64,000 bases of DNA from Actinoplanes sp. NBC_00393 (GTDB lineage: Bacteria; Actinomycetota; Actinomycetes; Mycobacteriales; Micromonosporaceae). The stretch covers positions 2,198,501 to 2,262,500 of the forward strand of contig NZ_CP107942.1 in assembly GCF_036053395.1 (NCBI RefSeq), in the 5' to 3' direction. A program made the position numbers and the translations under genes. Shown here in pieces: positions 17,381 to 24,735 of this stretch (position 1 is its first letter; every line of letters starts with the position of its first letter). The notes beneath the pieces are model-generated. The model was not told the origin of the DNA, made no database searches, and saw only the letters and a list, made by a program, of their open reading frames with translations.

Positions 17381-18337
17381 ATGAGCATCCGGCTCGGGTA
17401 CCAGATTCCGAACTTCACCTATCCCGGCATCGGTGTGGAGGACCTCTTCGACACCGTCGCCGCCCAGGCCCGCGAGGCGGAGAGCAGCGGGTTCGACACC
17501 GTCCTGGTGATGGATCATTTCTACCAATTGCCCGGTATCGGGGCGCCGGAGAACGCGATGCTCGAGGCCTACACCACGCTCGGCGCGCTCGCCTCGGCCA
17601 CCTCGACGATCCAGCTGTCCACGCTGGTCACCGGTAACACGTACCGTAATCCCGCCCTGCTCGCCAAGACCGCGACCACGCTGGACGTGGTCTCCCACGG
17701 CCGCGCGATCCTCGGGATCGGCGCCGGCTGGTTCGAGCGCGAGCACCACGACTACGGCTTCGAGTTCGGCACCTTCAGCCAGCGGTTCGAGCGGCTCGAG
17801 GAGGCGCTGACGATCATCGCGCCGATGCTCAAGGGCGAGCAGCCGTCGTTCGAGGGCAAGTGGTACACGGCTCGGGGCGCGATCAACAATCCGCGGCTGC
17901 GGCCGAACATCCCGATCATGCTGGGCGGCAGCGGCGAGCAGAAGACGTTCCGGCTCGCGGCCAGGTTCGCCGACCACATGAACATCATTTGCGACGCCGC
18001 GGAACTGCCGCACAAGGTGGCCGTGCTGCGGCAGCGCTGCGAGGAGATCGGCCGGGACCCGGCCACCCTGGCCACCAGCTTCCTGGCGATGGGGATGGTC
18101 GGCGAGACCGAGGCGGAGGCCAAGGAACTGGCCGACAGCATCCCGGAGGACCGTCGCAACCGGGCCTTCCTCGGCACGCCCGAGCAGGTGGCCGAGCAGA
18201 TCCAGGAGCGGGTGCTGGACGCCGGGATCGAGGGCATCTGCATCAACCTGCCGCGCACCGGCCACCGTCCCGGCATCGTGGCCCAGGTCGGAGCGGCGCT
18301 CAAACCGCTGACCGCAGGTGCGCCCAGGTCTGTGTGA
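17381..18337 (+). CDS. LLM-class F420-dependent oxidoreductase
   Basis: 318 residues with the bacterial-luciferase-like TIM barrel: IRLGYQIPNFTYPGIGVEDLF, TVLVMDHFYQLPG (the His that contacts cofactor), STLVTGNTYRNPALLAKTATTLDVVSHGRAILGIGAGWFEREH and IPIMLGGSGEQKTFRLAA. This matches the actinobacterial subgroup assigned to coenzyme F420. The substrate is unknown. GGAGG lies at the usual distance from the ATG. The 3' end overlaps the convergent methyltransferase by 38 bases. It is probably controlled by the adjacent TetR. Confidence 0.9.
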   Translation: MSIRLGYQIPNFTYPGIGVEDLFDTVAAQAREAESSGFDTVLVMDHFYQLPGIGAPENAMLEAYTTLGALASATSTIQLSTLVTGNTYRNPALLAKTATTLDVVSHGRAILGIGAGWFEREHHDYGFEFGTFSQRFERLEEALTIIAPMLKGEQPSFEGKWYTARGAINNPRLRPNIPIMLGGSGEQKTFRLAARFADHMNIICDAAELPHKVAVLRQRCEEIGRDPATLATSFLAMGMVGETEAEAKELADSIPEDRRNRAFLGTPEQVAEQIQERVLDAGIEGICINLPRTGHRPGIVAQVGAALKPLTAGAPRSV

Positions 18338-19052
18338 ACCACAAGGCGCCGTCGACCAGCAGCGGCCGCATGCCGGTCGGCGGGCCACCGCCCAGCTCGT
18401 CGCGCAGCTCACCCTCGATCTGCGCGGCGACCTCGGCCGGAGTGCGCGACTGCTGCAACCACACATCCAGGGGCCGTTGCACGTCGAAGGACTCGGCGGC
18501 GGTCACGTTCGGTAGCAGCGCCTCGATCGCCGCGACGGTCTGCATCGTGCCGTGCGACGGGTCGCGCAGGCGCTCCACCCGGTCCGGGTCGCCGGGCAGC
18601 TCTGGGTCCCGGACCAGGTCGGCGATCACCACGCGCCCGCCGGGCCGGCAGACCCGGGCCATCTCCGCGGCCACCAGCGCCGGCTCGGCCACCTGGTGCA
18701 GCGAGAATCGCGAGATGACCAGGGAGAACGAGGCATCCAGGAACGGCAGCCGGGTGGCATCGCCCTGCTGAAAGACCACATTGCGTACGCCTTCCGCGTC
18801 CGCACCGGCCTTCCCGGTGGCCAGCATCTCCGGGGTGAGGTCGAGCGCGGTCACGTGCCGGGTGCGTTCCGCCAGCGCCCGCGCGACCAACCCGGTGCCG
18901 CAGGCCACGTCGAGGCAGACGTCACCGGCCACCGGCTCGGCGAACTCGACGAGCCGCGCCAGATGACTGGTGAACGCCGTGTTGAGCCGGGCGTCCTCGA
19001 ACGTGCCGGCCTGCCGGGCGAACTCCCGCTTGATCAGGTCATCGTGCGACAT
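18300..19052 (-). CDS. Class I SAM-dependent methyltransferase
   Basis: 250 residues with the Methyltransf_11 pattern: VCLDVACGTGLVARALAE (motif I), VTALDLTPEML (motif II acidic residue), GDATRLPFLDASFSLVISRFSLHQV and RVCRPGGRVVIADL. It resembles UbiE/phosphoethanolamine-type small-molecule methyltransferases; the substrate is not known. Its start overlaps the end of the FAD/Fe-S dehydrogenase by 14 bases, making it the third gene of that operon. It overlaps the convergent F420 oxidoreductase at its 3' end. Confidence 0.88.
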   Translation of the reverse strand: MSHDDLIKREFARQAGTFEDARLNTAFTSHLARLVEFAEPVAGDVCLDVACGTGLVARALAERTRHVTALDLTPEMLATGKAGADAEGVRNVVFQQGDATRLPFLDASFSLVISRFSLHQVAEPALVAAEMARVCRPGGRVVIADLVRDPELPGDPDRVERLRDPSHGTMQTVAAIEALLPNVTAAESFDVQRPLDVWLQQSRTPAEVAAQIEGELRDELGGGPPTGMRPLLVDGALWFTQTWAHLRSAV

Positions 19053-21879
19053 CGGCGACCGCCTTCCGGACCAGCTCGAGAGGATGTAAGGCGTCCCGCT
19101 GGGTGCCGTGCCGGATCTGTTGCCGGCACGACACCCCGGTGGCCGCCACGACCGTGGTGTCCGGTTCGCCGCGGACCGCGGGGAACAGACGGCTCTCCCC
19201 GATGGTCATCGACACGTCGTAGTGTTCCGCCTCGAAGCCGAACGACCCGGCCATCCCGCAGCAGCCCGCGTCCACCTCCACGACGTCGGCACCCGGGATG
19301 CGGCGCAGCAGCGCGACGGTCGCCGCCGTGCCCACCTCGGCCTTCTGATGGCAGTGGCCGTGATAGAGGATGCGCTGCGGCGTCCCGCTCAGCGTCAACC
19401 GGCCGGCGTCGATCGCCTCGACCAGCAGTTCCTCGATCTGGCGCACGCGGCCGGAGACCTCCCGCACCTGCGGATCGTCCGGCAACAGCTGGCGGTGTTC
19501 GTCACGCAGGGTGAGCACGCAGGAGGGTTCGCAGCCGACGATCGGCGCGTCCGAGCCGGCCAGCCGCCGCGCGAGCGCCTGCGCCTGCTGCCGGGCGTCG
19601 TCCAGCAGCCCCTTGGAGTAGCTCGCCCGGCCGCAGCAGCCGCCACTCTCCAGCCGGACCCGCCAGCCGGCGGCGGTCAGCAGCTCCACCGCGGCCCGGC
19701 CGATCGCCGGCTCGGTGAAGGTCGTGAACGAATCGGCGAGCAGGACGACCCCGGGACCGTCCGGTCCGCCTGGCCGGCCGCGGAACCAGCGGATCAGATT
19801 CGCCCGCTCGAACCTCGGCAGCGGCCGGGCCGCGGCGATCCCCAGCCGGCGCTGCATGATCCGGCGCAGCGGCGCGATCCGGCCGGGCAGATTGGAGAGC
19901 GGGGCGGTGGCCGAGCCGAGGCGGTTCAGCGCGCGGATGCGCCCGAAGATCTTGGACCGCATCGGTACGCCGTGCGTGTCATGCCGCTGCGCCAGCGTCT
20001 CCGCCTTGAGCGCCGCCAAGTCGACGCCGAGCGGGCACTCGCTCTTGCACGCCTTGCACATCAGGCACAGGTCGAGGATCCCGTGCAGCCGCTCGTCGCC
20101 GAGAGCCGCCTTCGGATCAGCCTCGGACAGGGCTTTGACCAGCGCGTTGGCCCGCCCGCGGGTGGCGTGCTCCTCCTGCCGGGTGGCCATGTAGGACGGG
20201 CACATCACCCCGGCCGCATCTTTGCGGCACAACCCGATGTTCATGCACCGGTCCGCCGCCCCGCGCATGCCGCCGACCACCGAGAAATCCAGCCGGGTAC
20301 GCAGCGGCGGCGCCTCCGGCAGCGCGGCGTCGCGCAGGTGCTCGGTCATCGCCGGCGCGTCGACGATCTTGCCGGGGTTCATCCGGTTCTCCGGGTCGAA
20401 GATCGCTTTGACGGTACGCATCGCCTCGTACAGGTCGTCGCCGAAGATCTCCCGGTTGAACTCGCTGCGGGCCAGACCGTCACCGTGCTCACTGGAGTTG
20501 ACCCCGCCGTACTCGCGTACCAGATCCTTGACCTCGACCGCGACCGCGCGCATGGCCCGGACCTGCTCGGGCCGGCGAACGTCGACGAACGGCCGGATGT
20601 GCAGGCAGCCGACCGAACAGTGCCCGTAGAACCCGGCCCGCAGACCGTGCCGTTCCAGGATCTGCTGGAAGCGCCGGGTGTAGGCGGCCAGATGCTGCGG
20701 GTCGACCGCGGTGTCCTCGACGAACGCGAGCGGCCGCAGCGTCCCGGTGCTGGCGGCCATCAGCAGGCCGAGGCTGGACTTGCGGACCTTCAGCAGGCCG
20801 GCCTGCTGCTGGGCGGTCACCGCGCGCAGCGTGTGGTAGCCGTGGCGGTGTTTGTCCCATAACCCGATCAGCCGGTCGAGCTGCGCGACCTGCTGCCGTT
20901 CGTCGTCGCCGCTGAACGACACGAACAGCAGCGCCTCCGGGTCGCCCTCGAGGATCTGGCCCAGGTCGGCGTACTCGATCTTCTGGCGGGACAGGTCGAG
21001 GATCGTGCGGTCCATCATCTCGACGGCGGCCGGATCACAGCTCAGGGCGTCCTCGGTGGCCTCGATCGCGGCCAGCGTCGAGGTGAAGTGGCCGACCGCG
21101 ATCACCGTGTGCTTCGGCTTGGGCACCAGGTCGACCACGGCCTCGGTGACGGTCACCAGGGTGCCCTCGGAGCCGACCACGAACGGAGCCAGGTTGAACT
21201 CCGGATCGTCGGCCAGCCGGTCGAGCCGGTACCCGCAGGCGCGCCGCCAGTAGGGCGGGAAGCCGGCGATGATCTCGTCGGTCAGCAGCGGCGGCAGGCG
21301 CCGGTAGAGCTCGCCCTCCAGCGTTCCGGCGGCGGCCCGCTGCTGCCGGCCGGCGGCGAATCGGGTACGGGAGGCGTCGGCGAGCACGACGTCGAGCTCA
21401 CGGACATGGTCGATGGTCATCCCGTAGCGGACCGAGCCGCTGCCCGCCGAATTGTTGCCGATCATCCCGCCGATCGTGGCCCGATTGCTGGTCGAGGTGT
21501 CCGGGCCGAACACCAGGCCGTGCGCGGCGGCGGCCCGGTTCAGCTGGTCCTGCACCACGCCGGGCTGCACGCGGGCCAGCCGCCGCTCCGCGTCGATCTC
21601 CAGGATGTTCCGCATGTGCCGGGAAAGATCGAGGACCAGGCCCGGTCCGATGGTCTGGCCGGCCAGGCTGGTGCCGGCGCCGCGCGGCACTATCGGTACG
21701 CCGTACCGGCCGGCGATCTCGACCGCGGCGGCCACATCGTCGGCGTGCCGGGGGAAGGCCACGCCGAGCGGCCGGATCGAATACATGCTGGCGTCGCGGG
21801 CGAACAGGTGCCGGGTGTACGCGTCGAACCCGACCTCGCCCTCGAGCTCCTTCTCCAGATCGTGCTTGAGGTCGCTCAT
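19039..21879 (-). CDS. FAD-linked 2-hydroxyacid dehydrogenase fused to Fe-S/CCG domain (GlcD-GlcF or YdiJ-like)
   Basis: 946 residues. The N-terminal half is a GlcD-type FAD-binding domain (VPIVPRGAGTSLAGQTIGPG, FGPDTSTSNRATIGGMIGNNSAG) and the FAD-linked oxidase C-terminal domain (SEHGDGLARSEF). Then come two 4Fe-4S motifs (CMNIGLC...C and CLMCKACKSECP) and two cysteine-rich CCG segments (SGGCCGRASYSKG, DAGCCGMAGSFGFE). The whole chain matches single-chain D-2-hydroxyacid dehydrogenases such as YdiJ, oxidising D-lactate, glycolate or D-2-hydroxyglutarate to the keto acid. The ATG at 21879 is chosen because the upstream part of the open frame is another gene. It overlaps the aminotransferase by 4 bp; together they suggest glycolate/glyoxylate metabolism. 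Confidence 0.9.
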   Translation of the reverse strand: MSDLKHDLEKELEGEVGFDAYTRHLFARDASMYSIRPLGVAFPRHADDVAAAVEIAGRYGVPIVPRGAGTSLAGQTIGPGLVLDLSRHMRNILEIDAERRLARVQPGVVQDQLNRAAAAHGLVFGPDTSTSNRATIGGMIGNNSAGSGSVRYGMTIDHVRELDVVLADASRTRFAAGRQQRAAAGTLEGELYRRLPPLLTDEIIAGFPPYWRRACGYRLDRLADDPEFNLAPFVVGSEGTLVTVTEAVVDLVPKPKHTVIAVGHFTSTLAAIEATEDALSCDPAAVEMMDRTILDLSRQKIEYADLGQILEGDPEALLFVSFSGDDERQQVAQLDRLIGLWDKHRHGYHTLRAVTAQQQAGLLKVRKSSLGLLMAASTGTLRPLAFVEDTAVDPQHLAAYTRRFQQILERHGLRAGFYGHCSVGCLHIRPFVDVRRPEQVRAMRAVAVEVKDLVREYGGVNSSEHGDGLARSEFNREIFGDDLYEAMRTVKAIFDPENRMNPGKIVDAPAMTEHLRDAALPEAPPLRTRLDFSVVGGMRGAADRCMNIGLCRKDAAGVMCPSYMATRQEEHATRGRANALVKALSEADPKAALGDERLHGILDLCLMCKACKSECPLGVDLAALKAETLAQRHDTHGVPMRSKIFGRIRALNRLGSATAPLSNLPGRIAPLRRIMQRRLGIAAARPLPRFERANLIRWFRGRPGGPDGPGVVLLADSFTTFTEPAIGRAAVELLTAAGWRVRLESGGCCGRASYSKGLLDDARQQAQALARRLAGSDAPIVGCEPSCVLTLRDEHRQLLPDDPQVREVSGRVRQIEELLVEAIDAGRLTLSGTPQRILYHGHCHQKAEVGTAATVALLRRIPGADVVEVDAGCCGMAGSFGFEAEHYDVSMTIGESRLFPAVRGEPDTTVVAATGVSCRQQIRHGTQRDALHPLELVRKAVADVAR

Positions 21880-23039
21880 GGTTTCTGCAGCCTCTCCAAG
21901 GCGGCGTTGACACCGGCCGGCTTGATCGGCACGCCGGCGGCGATCAGGCCCATCTGCACGCCGGCCAGGGTGCCGGCGAGCATCAGGTCGTTGAAGTCGC
22001 CCAGGTGGCCGATCCGGAAGATGCGGCCGGCGAGTTTGCCGAGACCGGTGCCGAGCGACATGTTCCAGCGGTCCAGGACGACGGCGCGGACCTGGTCGGC
22101 GTCGTGGCCGTCCGGGACGATGACGCCGGTCAGCGAGCCGGAATGTTCGCGTTCGTCGGCGCAGAGCACCTCCAGGCCCCAGCCGCGTACGGCCAGCCGG
22201 GTCGCCTCGGCGTGCCGCTGGTGCCGGGCGAAGACGGTTGGCAGGCCCTCCTCGGACAGCATCTGCAGGGCTTCGCGTAGCCCGTACAGAAGATGGGTTG
22301 CCGGGGTGTAGGGGAAGAACCCGCGCTGGTTGGCCTCGATGATCGGCTGCCAGTCCCAGAAGGACCGGCGCAGCCGGGCCGACCTGGAAGCTTCCAGCGC
22401 CTTGGCGCTGATCGCGTTGAAGCTCAGGCCGGGCGGCAGCATCAGGCCCTTCTGCGAGCCGGCCACCGTGACGTCGACGCCCCAGTCGTCGTGCCGGTAT
22501 TCGATCGACGCCAGCGACGAGATGGTGTCCACCATGAACAGGGCGGGATGACCGGTCCGGTCGATCGCCTCGCGGACCTCCGGGATCCGGCTCGTGACGC
22601 CGGTCGAGGTCTCGTTGTGCACGACCAGCACGGCCTTGATCGCGTGGTCCGGGTCGGCGGTGAGTCTGTCGGAGACCTGCTGGGGGTCTACACCGTGTCG
22701 CCAGTCGCCGGGCACGAAGTCGACCTCCAGGCCGAGGCGGCCGGCCATCTCCTGCCAGAGCGTCGCGAAGTGGCCGGTCTCGAAGCACAGCACTTTGTCG
22801 CCCGGGCTGAGCGTGTTGACCAGGGCGGCCTCCCACGCGCCGGTGCCGGAGGCGGGATAGATGACGATCGGCTGGGTGGTGCCGAAGACCGGCTGCAGGC
22901 CCTCCAGCACCTCGCGGGCCAGCTCGGCGAACTGCGGGCCGCGGTGGTCTATGGTCGGCGCCGCCATGGCGCGCAGCACGCGGTCGGGGGTGTTGGTGGG
23001 GCCCGGGATCTGCAGGAAGTGCCGGCCGGTGGAGACCAT
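21876..23039 (-). CDS. Serine-glyoxylate (or alanine-glyoxylate) aminotransferase, class V
   Basis: 387 residues from ATG 23039, or 402 from ATG 23084. Class V PLP aminotransferase: FLQIPGPTNTPDRVLRAMA, HRGPQFAELAREV, YPASGTGAWEAALVNTL, and the PLP lysine in VAGSQKGLMLPPG. This combination marks the serine-glyoxylate/alanine-glyoxylate branch: glyoxylate is aminated to glycine. The inner start is favoured because AAGGGTGG lies before it, while the outer ATG is only five bases from a palindrome and has no ribosome site, though a leaderless message is possible. It is first in an operon with the dehydrogenase and methyltransferase. Confidence 0.9.
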   Translation of the reverse strand: MVSTGRHFLQIPGPTNTPDRVLRAMAAPTIDHRGPQFAELAREVLEGLQPVFGTTQPIVIYPASGTGAWEAALVNTLSPGDKVLCFETGHFATLWQEMAGRLGLEVDFVPGDWRHGVDPQQVSDRLTADPDHAIKAVLVVHNETSTGVTSRIPEVREAIDRTGHPALFMVDTISSLASIEYRHDDWGVDVTVAGSQKGLMLPPGLSFNAISAKALEASRSARLRRSFWDWQPIIEANQRGFFPYTPATHLLYGLREALQMLSEEGLPTVFARHQRHAEATRLAVRGWGLEVLCADEREHSGSLTGVIVPDGHDADQVRAVVLDRWNMSLGTGLGKLAGRIFRIGHLGDFNDLMLAGTLAGVQMGLIAAGVPIKPAGVNAALERLQKP

Positions 23040-23077
23040 GCCGCGGCCACCCTTCGTTTGTCCTTCACTGTCCGAGA

Positions 23078-23107
23078 TCGACATTGATCTATAGGTAAGC
23101 CTATAGT
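23078..23107. promoter_or_regulatory. Divergent promoter with perfect palindrome
   Basis: CTATAGG-TAAG-CCTATAG (23089-23106) is a perfect 7-bp-arm palindrome. TATAGT (23102-23107) on the plus strand, with TCGACA 18 bases upstream, is a candidate promoter for the transporter. TATAGA (23093-23088) on the minus strand is a candidate -10 for the aminotransferase operon. Any protein bound to the palindrome would touch both. Confidence 0.55.
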
Positions 23108-23123
23108 CGGGCCGGAGGCCACG

Positions 23124-24512
23124 ATGTCGGTAGAACTCGTCTCGATCCTCATCCTCGCAGTCATCTTCCTGATCGCCACGGTCCGGCCATCGATCAACCT
23201 CGGTGCGCTCGCCATCGTGGCCGGCTTCGCCCTGGGCGTCTCCGTGCTCGACGGCGCCGACCTGGACGAGAAGGCCGACGCCGTCTTCGCCGGCTTCCCA
23301 GGCGAGCTGTTCGTGATCCTGGTCGGGGTGACATACCTGTTCGCCATCGCGTCGGCGAACGGCACAGTGGACTGGCTGGTGCAGAGCGCGATCCGGGCGG
23401 TGCAGGGCCGGATCGGGCTGATCCCCTGGATCATGTTCCTGGTCACGGCGCTGCTGACCGCGGTCGGTGCGGTAGTGCCGGCCTCCGTGGCGATCATCGC
23501 GCCGATCGGGATGGGGTTCGCGGTCCGCTACCGGATCAACCCGCTGATGATGGGCCTGCTGATCATCAACGGGGCGAGCGCCGGCGGTTTCTCCCCGATC
23601 AGCATCTTCGGCGGCATCACCAACGGCGTGGTCGAGGAGGCCGGCCTCCCCGGCAACCCGACGCTGCTCTTCCTCGCCTCGTTCTTCGTGAACCTGGCCA
23701 TCAGCATCGTCGCCTTCTTCATGTGGGGCGGCCGCGAACTACTCGGCCGGCGTGTCGACCCGCCCTCCACCGCTTCTCCCTCTGCTTCCTCTTCTTCCTC
23801 CGCGCCTTCCTCGGGCTCTCCTTCCCCTGCGCCTTCCTCCGGCTCTCCTTCCCCTGCGCCGGATGAGCCTGGTGGCGGAACTGCGGTCCGCACCGAGGCG
23901 CCCGTCCCGACGCTGGACCGCAACCGGATCCTGACGATCGTGGGCCTGGTAGTGCTGACCGTGACCGCACTCTTCTTCGACCTCAACGTCGGCGTCGTCG
24001 CGATGACCGTCGCTCTGATCCTGACCCTGGTCTCACCTGCCTCGGCCAAGGACGCCGTCAACCACGTAGCCTGGCCGACCGTCCTGCTGGTCTGCGGCAT
24101 CGTGCTCTACGTCGGCGTCATGCAGAGCATCGGCACCATCGACTGGCTCGGCGAGGAGGTAGCCACCGTGGGCACGCCGCTGATTGCCGCCCTGGTCATC
24201 TGCTTCATCGGCGCCGCGGTCTCCGCCTTCGCCTCCACCACCGGCATCCTGGGCGCACTGATCCCCCTGGCCGTCCCGTTCCTGACCGGTACCAATGCTG
24301 TCGGCGCCGTCGGCCTGATCACCGCCCTGGCGCTGTCCTCCTCGATCGTCGACTCCAGCCCGTTCTCCACCAGCGGCGCCCTGACCGTCGCCAACACCCC
24401 GGAGGACCGCCGCGACTACGTCTACAAGGGCCTGATGCGCTGGGGCTTCAGCATGGTCGTCATCATCCCCGTCGTCACCTGGCTGATCTTCGTAGTCCCC
24501 GGCTGGCTCTGA
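23124..24512 (+). CDS. Dicarboxylate carrier (MatC/SLC13-like permease)
   Basis: 462 residues and about ten membrane helices. The N-terminal half matches the MatC_N malonate/dicarboxylate carrier domain (SVELVSILILAVIFLIATVRPSINLGALAI, GFPGELFVILVGVTYLFAIA) and the C-terminal half contains VDSSPFSTSGALTVANTP, the repeat motif of this transporter superfamily. The central cytoplasmic loop (about residues 212-262) is Ser/Pro-rich and made of a repeated SSGSPSPAP unit. GGAGG precedes the ATG. It is divergent from the glyoxylate operon and may import its substrate, which is an inference from position. Confidence 0.88.
   Translation: MSVELVSILILAVIFLIATVRPSINLGALAIVAGFALGVSVLDGADLDEKADAVFAGFPGELFVILVGVTYLFAIASANGTVDWLVQSAIRAVQGRIGLIPWIMFLVTALLTAVGAVVPASVAIIAPIGMGFAVRYRINPLMMGLLIINGASAGGFSPISIFGGITNGVVEEAGLPGNPTLLFLASFFVNLAISIVAFFMWGGRELLGRRVDPPSTASPSASSSSSAPSSGSPSPAPSSGSPSPAPDEPGGGTAVRTEAPVPTLDRNRILTIVGLVVLTVTALFFDLNVGVVAMTVALILTLVSPASAKDAVNHVAWPTVLLVCGIVLYVGVMQSIGTIDWLGEEVATVGTPLIAALVICFIGAAVSAFASTTGILGALIPLAVPFLTGTNAVGAVGLITALALSSSIVDSSPFSTSGALTVANTPEDRRDYVYKGLMRWGFSMVVIIPVVTWLIFVVPGWL
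23805..23858 (+). repeat. 27-bp tandem repeat within the carrier loop
   Basis: Two 27-bp units (23805-23831 and 23832-23858) differ at one base and encode repeated Ser-Gly-Ser-Pro-Ser-Pro-Ala-Pro. They sit in an extended pyrimidine-rich tract from about 23760. The repeat keeps frame, so copy number could vary without breaking the gene. Confidence 0.8.
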
Positions 24513-24523
24513 CCGCACCACCC

Positions 24524-24690
24524 GAAACAGCGCTGAGCGTCAGCCAAGGCAGTCGGGCTGACGCTCACGGCTGTCTGCGCGGCCGGGAAACGACGCTGAG
24601 CGTCAGCTGAGGTAGTCGGGCTGACGCTCACGGCTGTTTGCGCGGCCGGGAGACAACACTGGGCGCCAGCCGGGGCGATGGGCTGGCGAG
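24524..24690. repeat. REP-like palindromic array, 63-bp period
   Basis: Three units with exact 63-bp spacing (ctgagcgtcagc at 24533 and 24596, and the degenerate ctgggcgccagc at 24659). Each forms a hairpin: in unit 1 GAGCGTCAGCC (24535-24545) pairs with GGCTGACGCTC (24556-24566) and the stem extends outward through ACAGC/GCTGT. The same core occurs after the flavin reductase gene at 45306-45391. It lies between convergent genes and may also act as a terminator. Confidence 0.8.
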
Positions 24691-24728
24691 CCGCCGGCCG
24701 GGAGCGGAGCGAGGTGCTCGGCCGGCGG
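24691..24728. terminator. Bidirectional hairpin between convergent genes
   Basis: CCGCCGGCCG (24691-24700) and CGGCCGGCGG (24719-24728) form a perfect 10-bp stem with an 18-base loop, eight bases beyond the stop of the molybdenum hydroxylase gene. There is no T tract, as is common in actinobacteria. Confidence 0.5.
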
Positions 24729-24735
24729 TGTGCGG

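Noticed and set aside
21880..22836. N-terminal extension of the FAD/Fe-S dehydrogenase frame
   Set aside because: This stretch is the coding region of the aminotransferase in another frame and its translation is not protein-like.
24524..24690. CRISPR array
   Set aside because: Only three degenerate units exist, the unit itself is a palindrome, and the 'spacers' are conserved between units. No cas gene is present.
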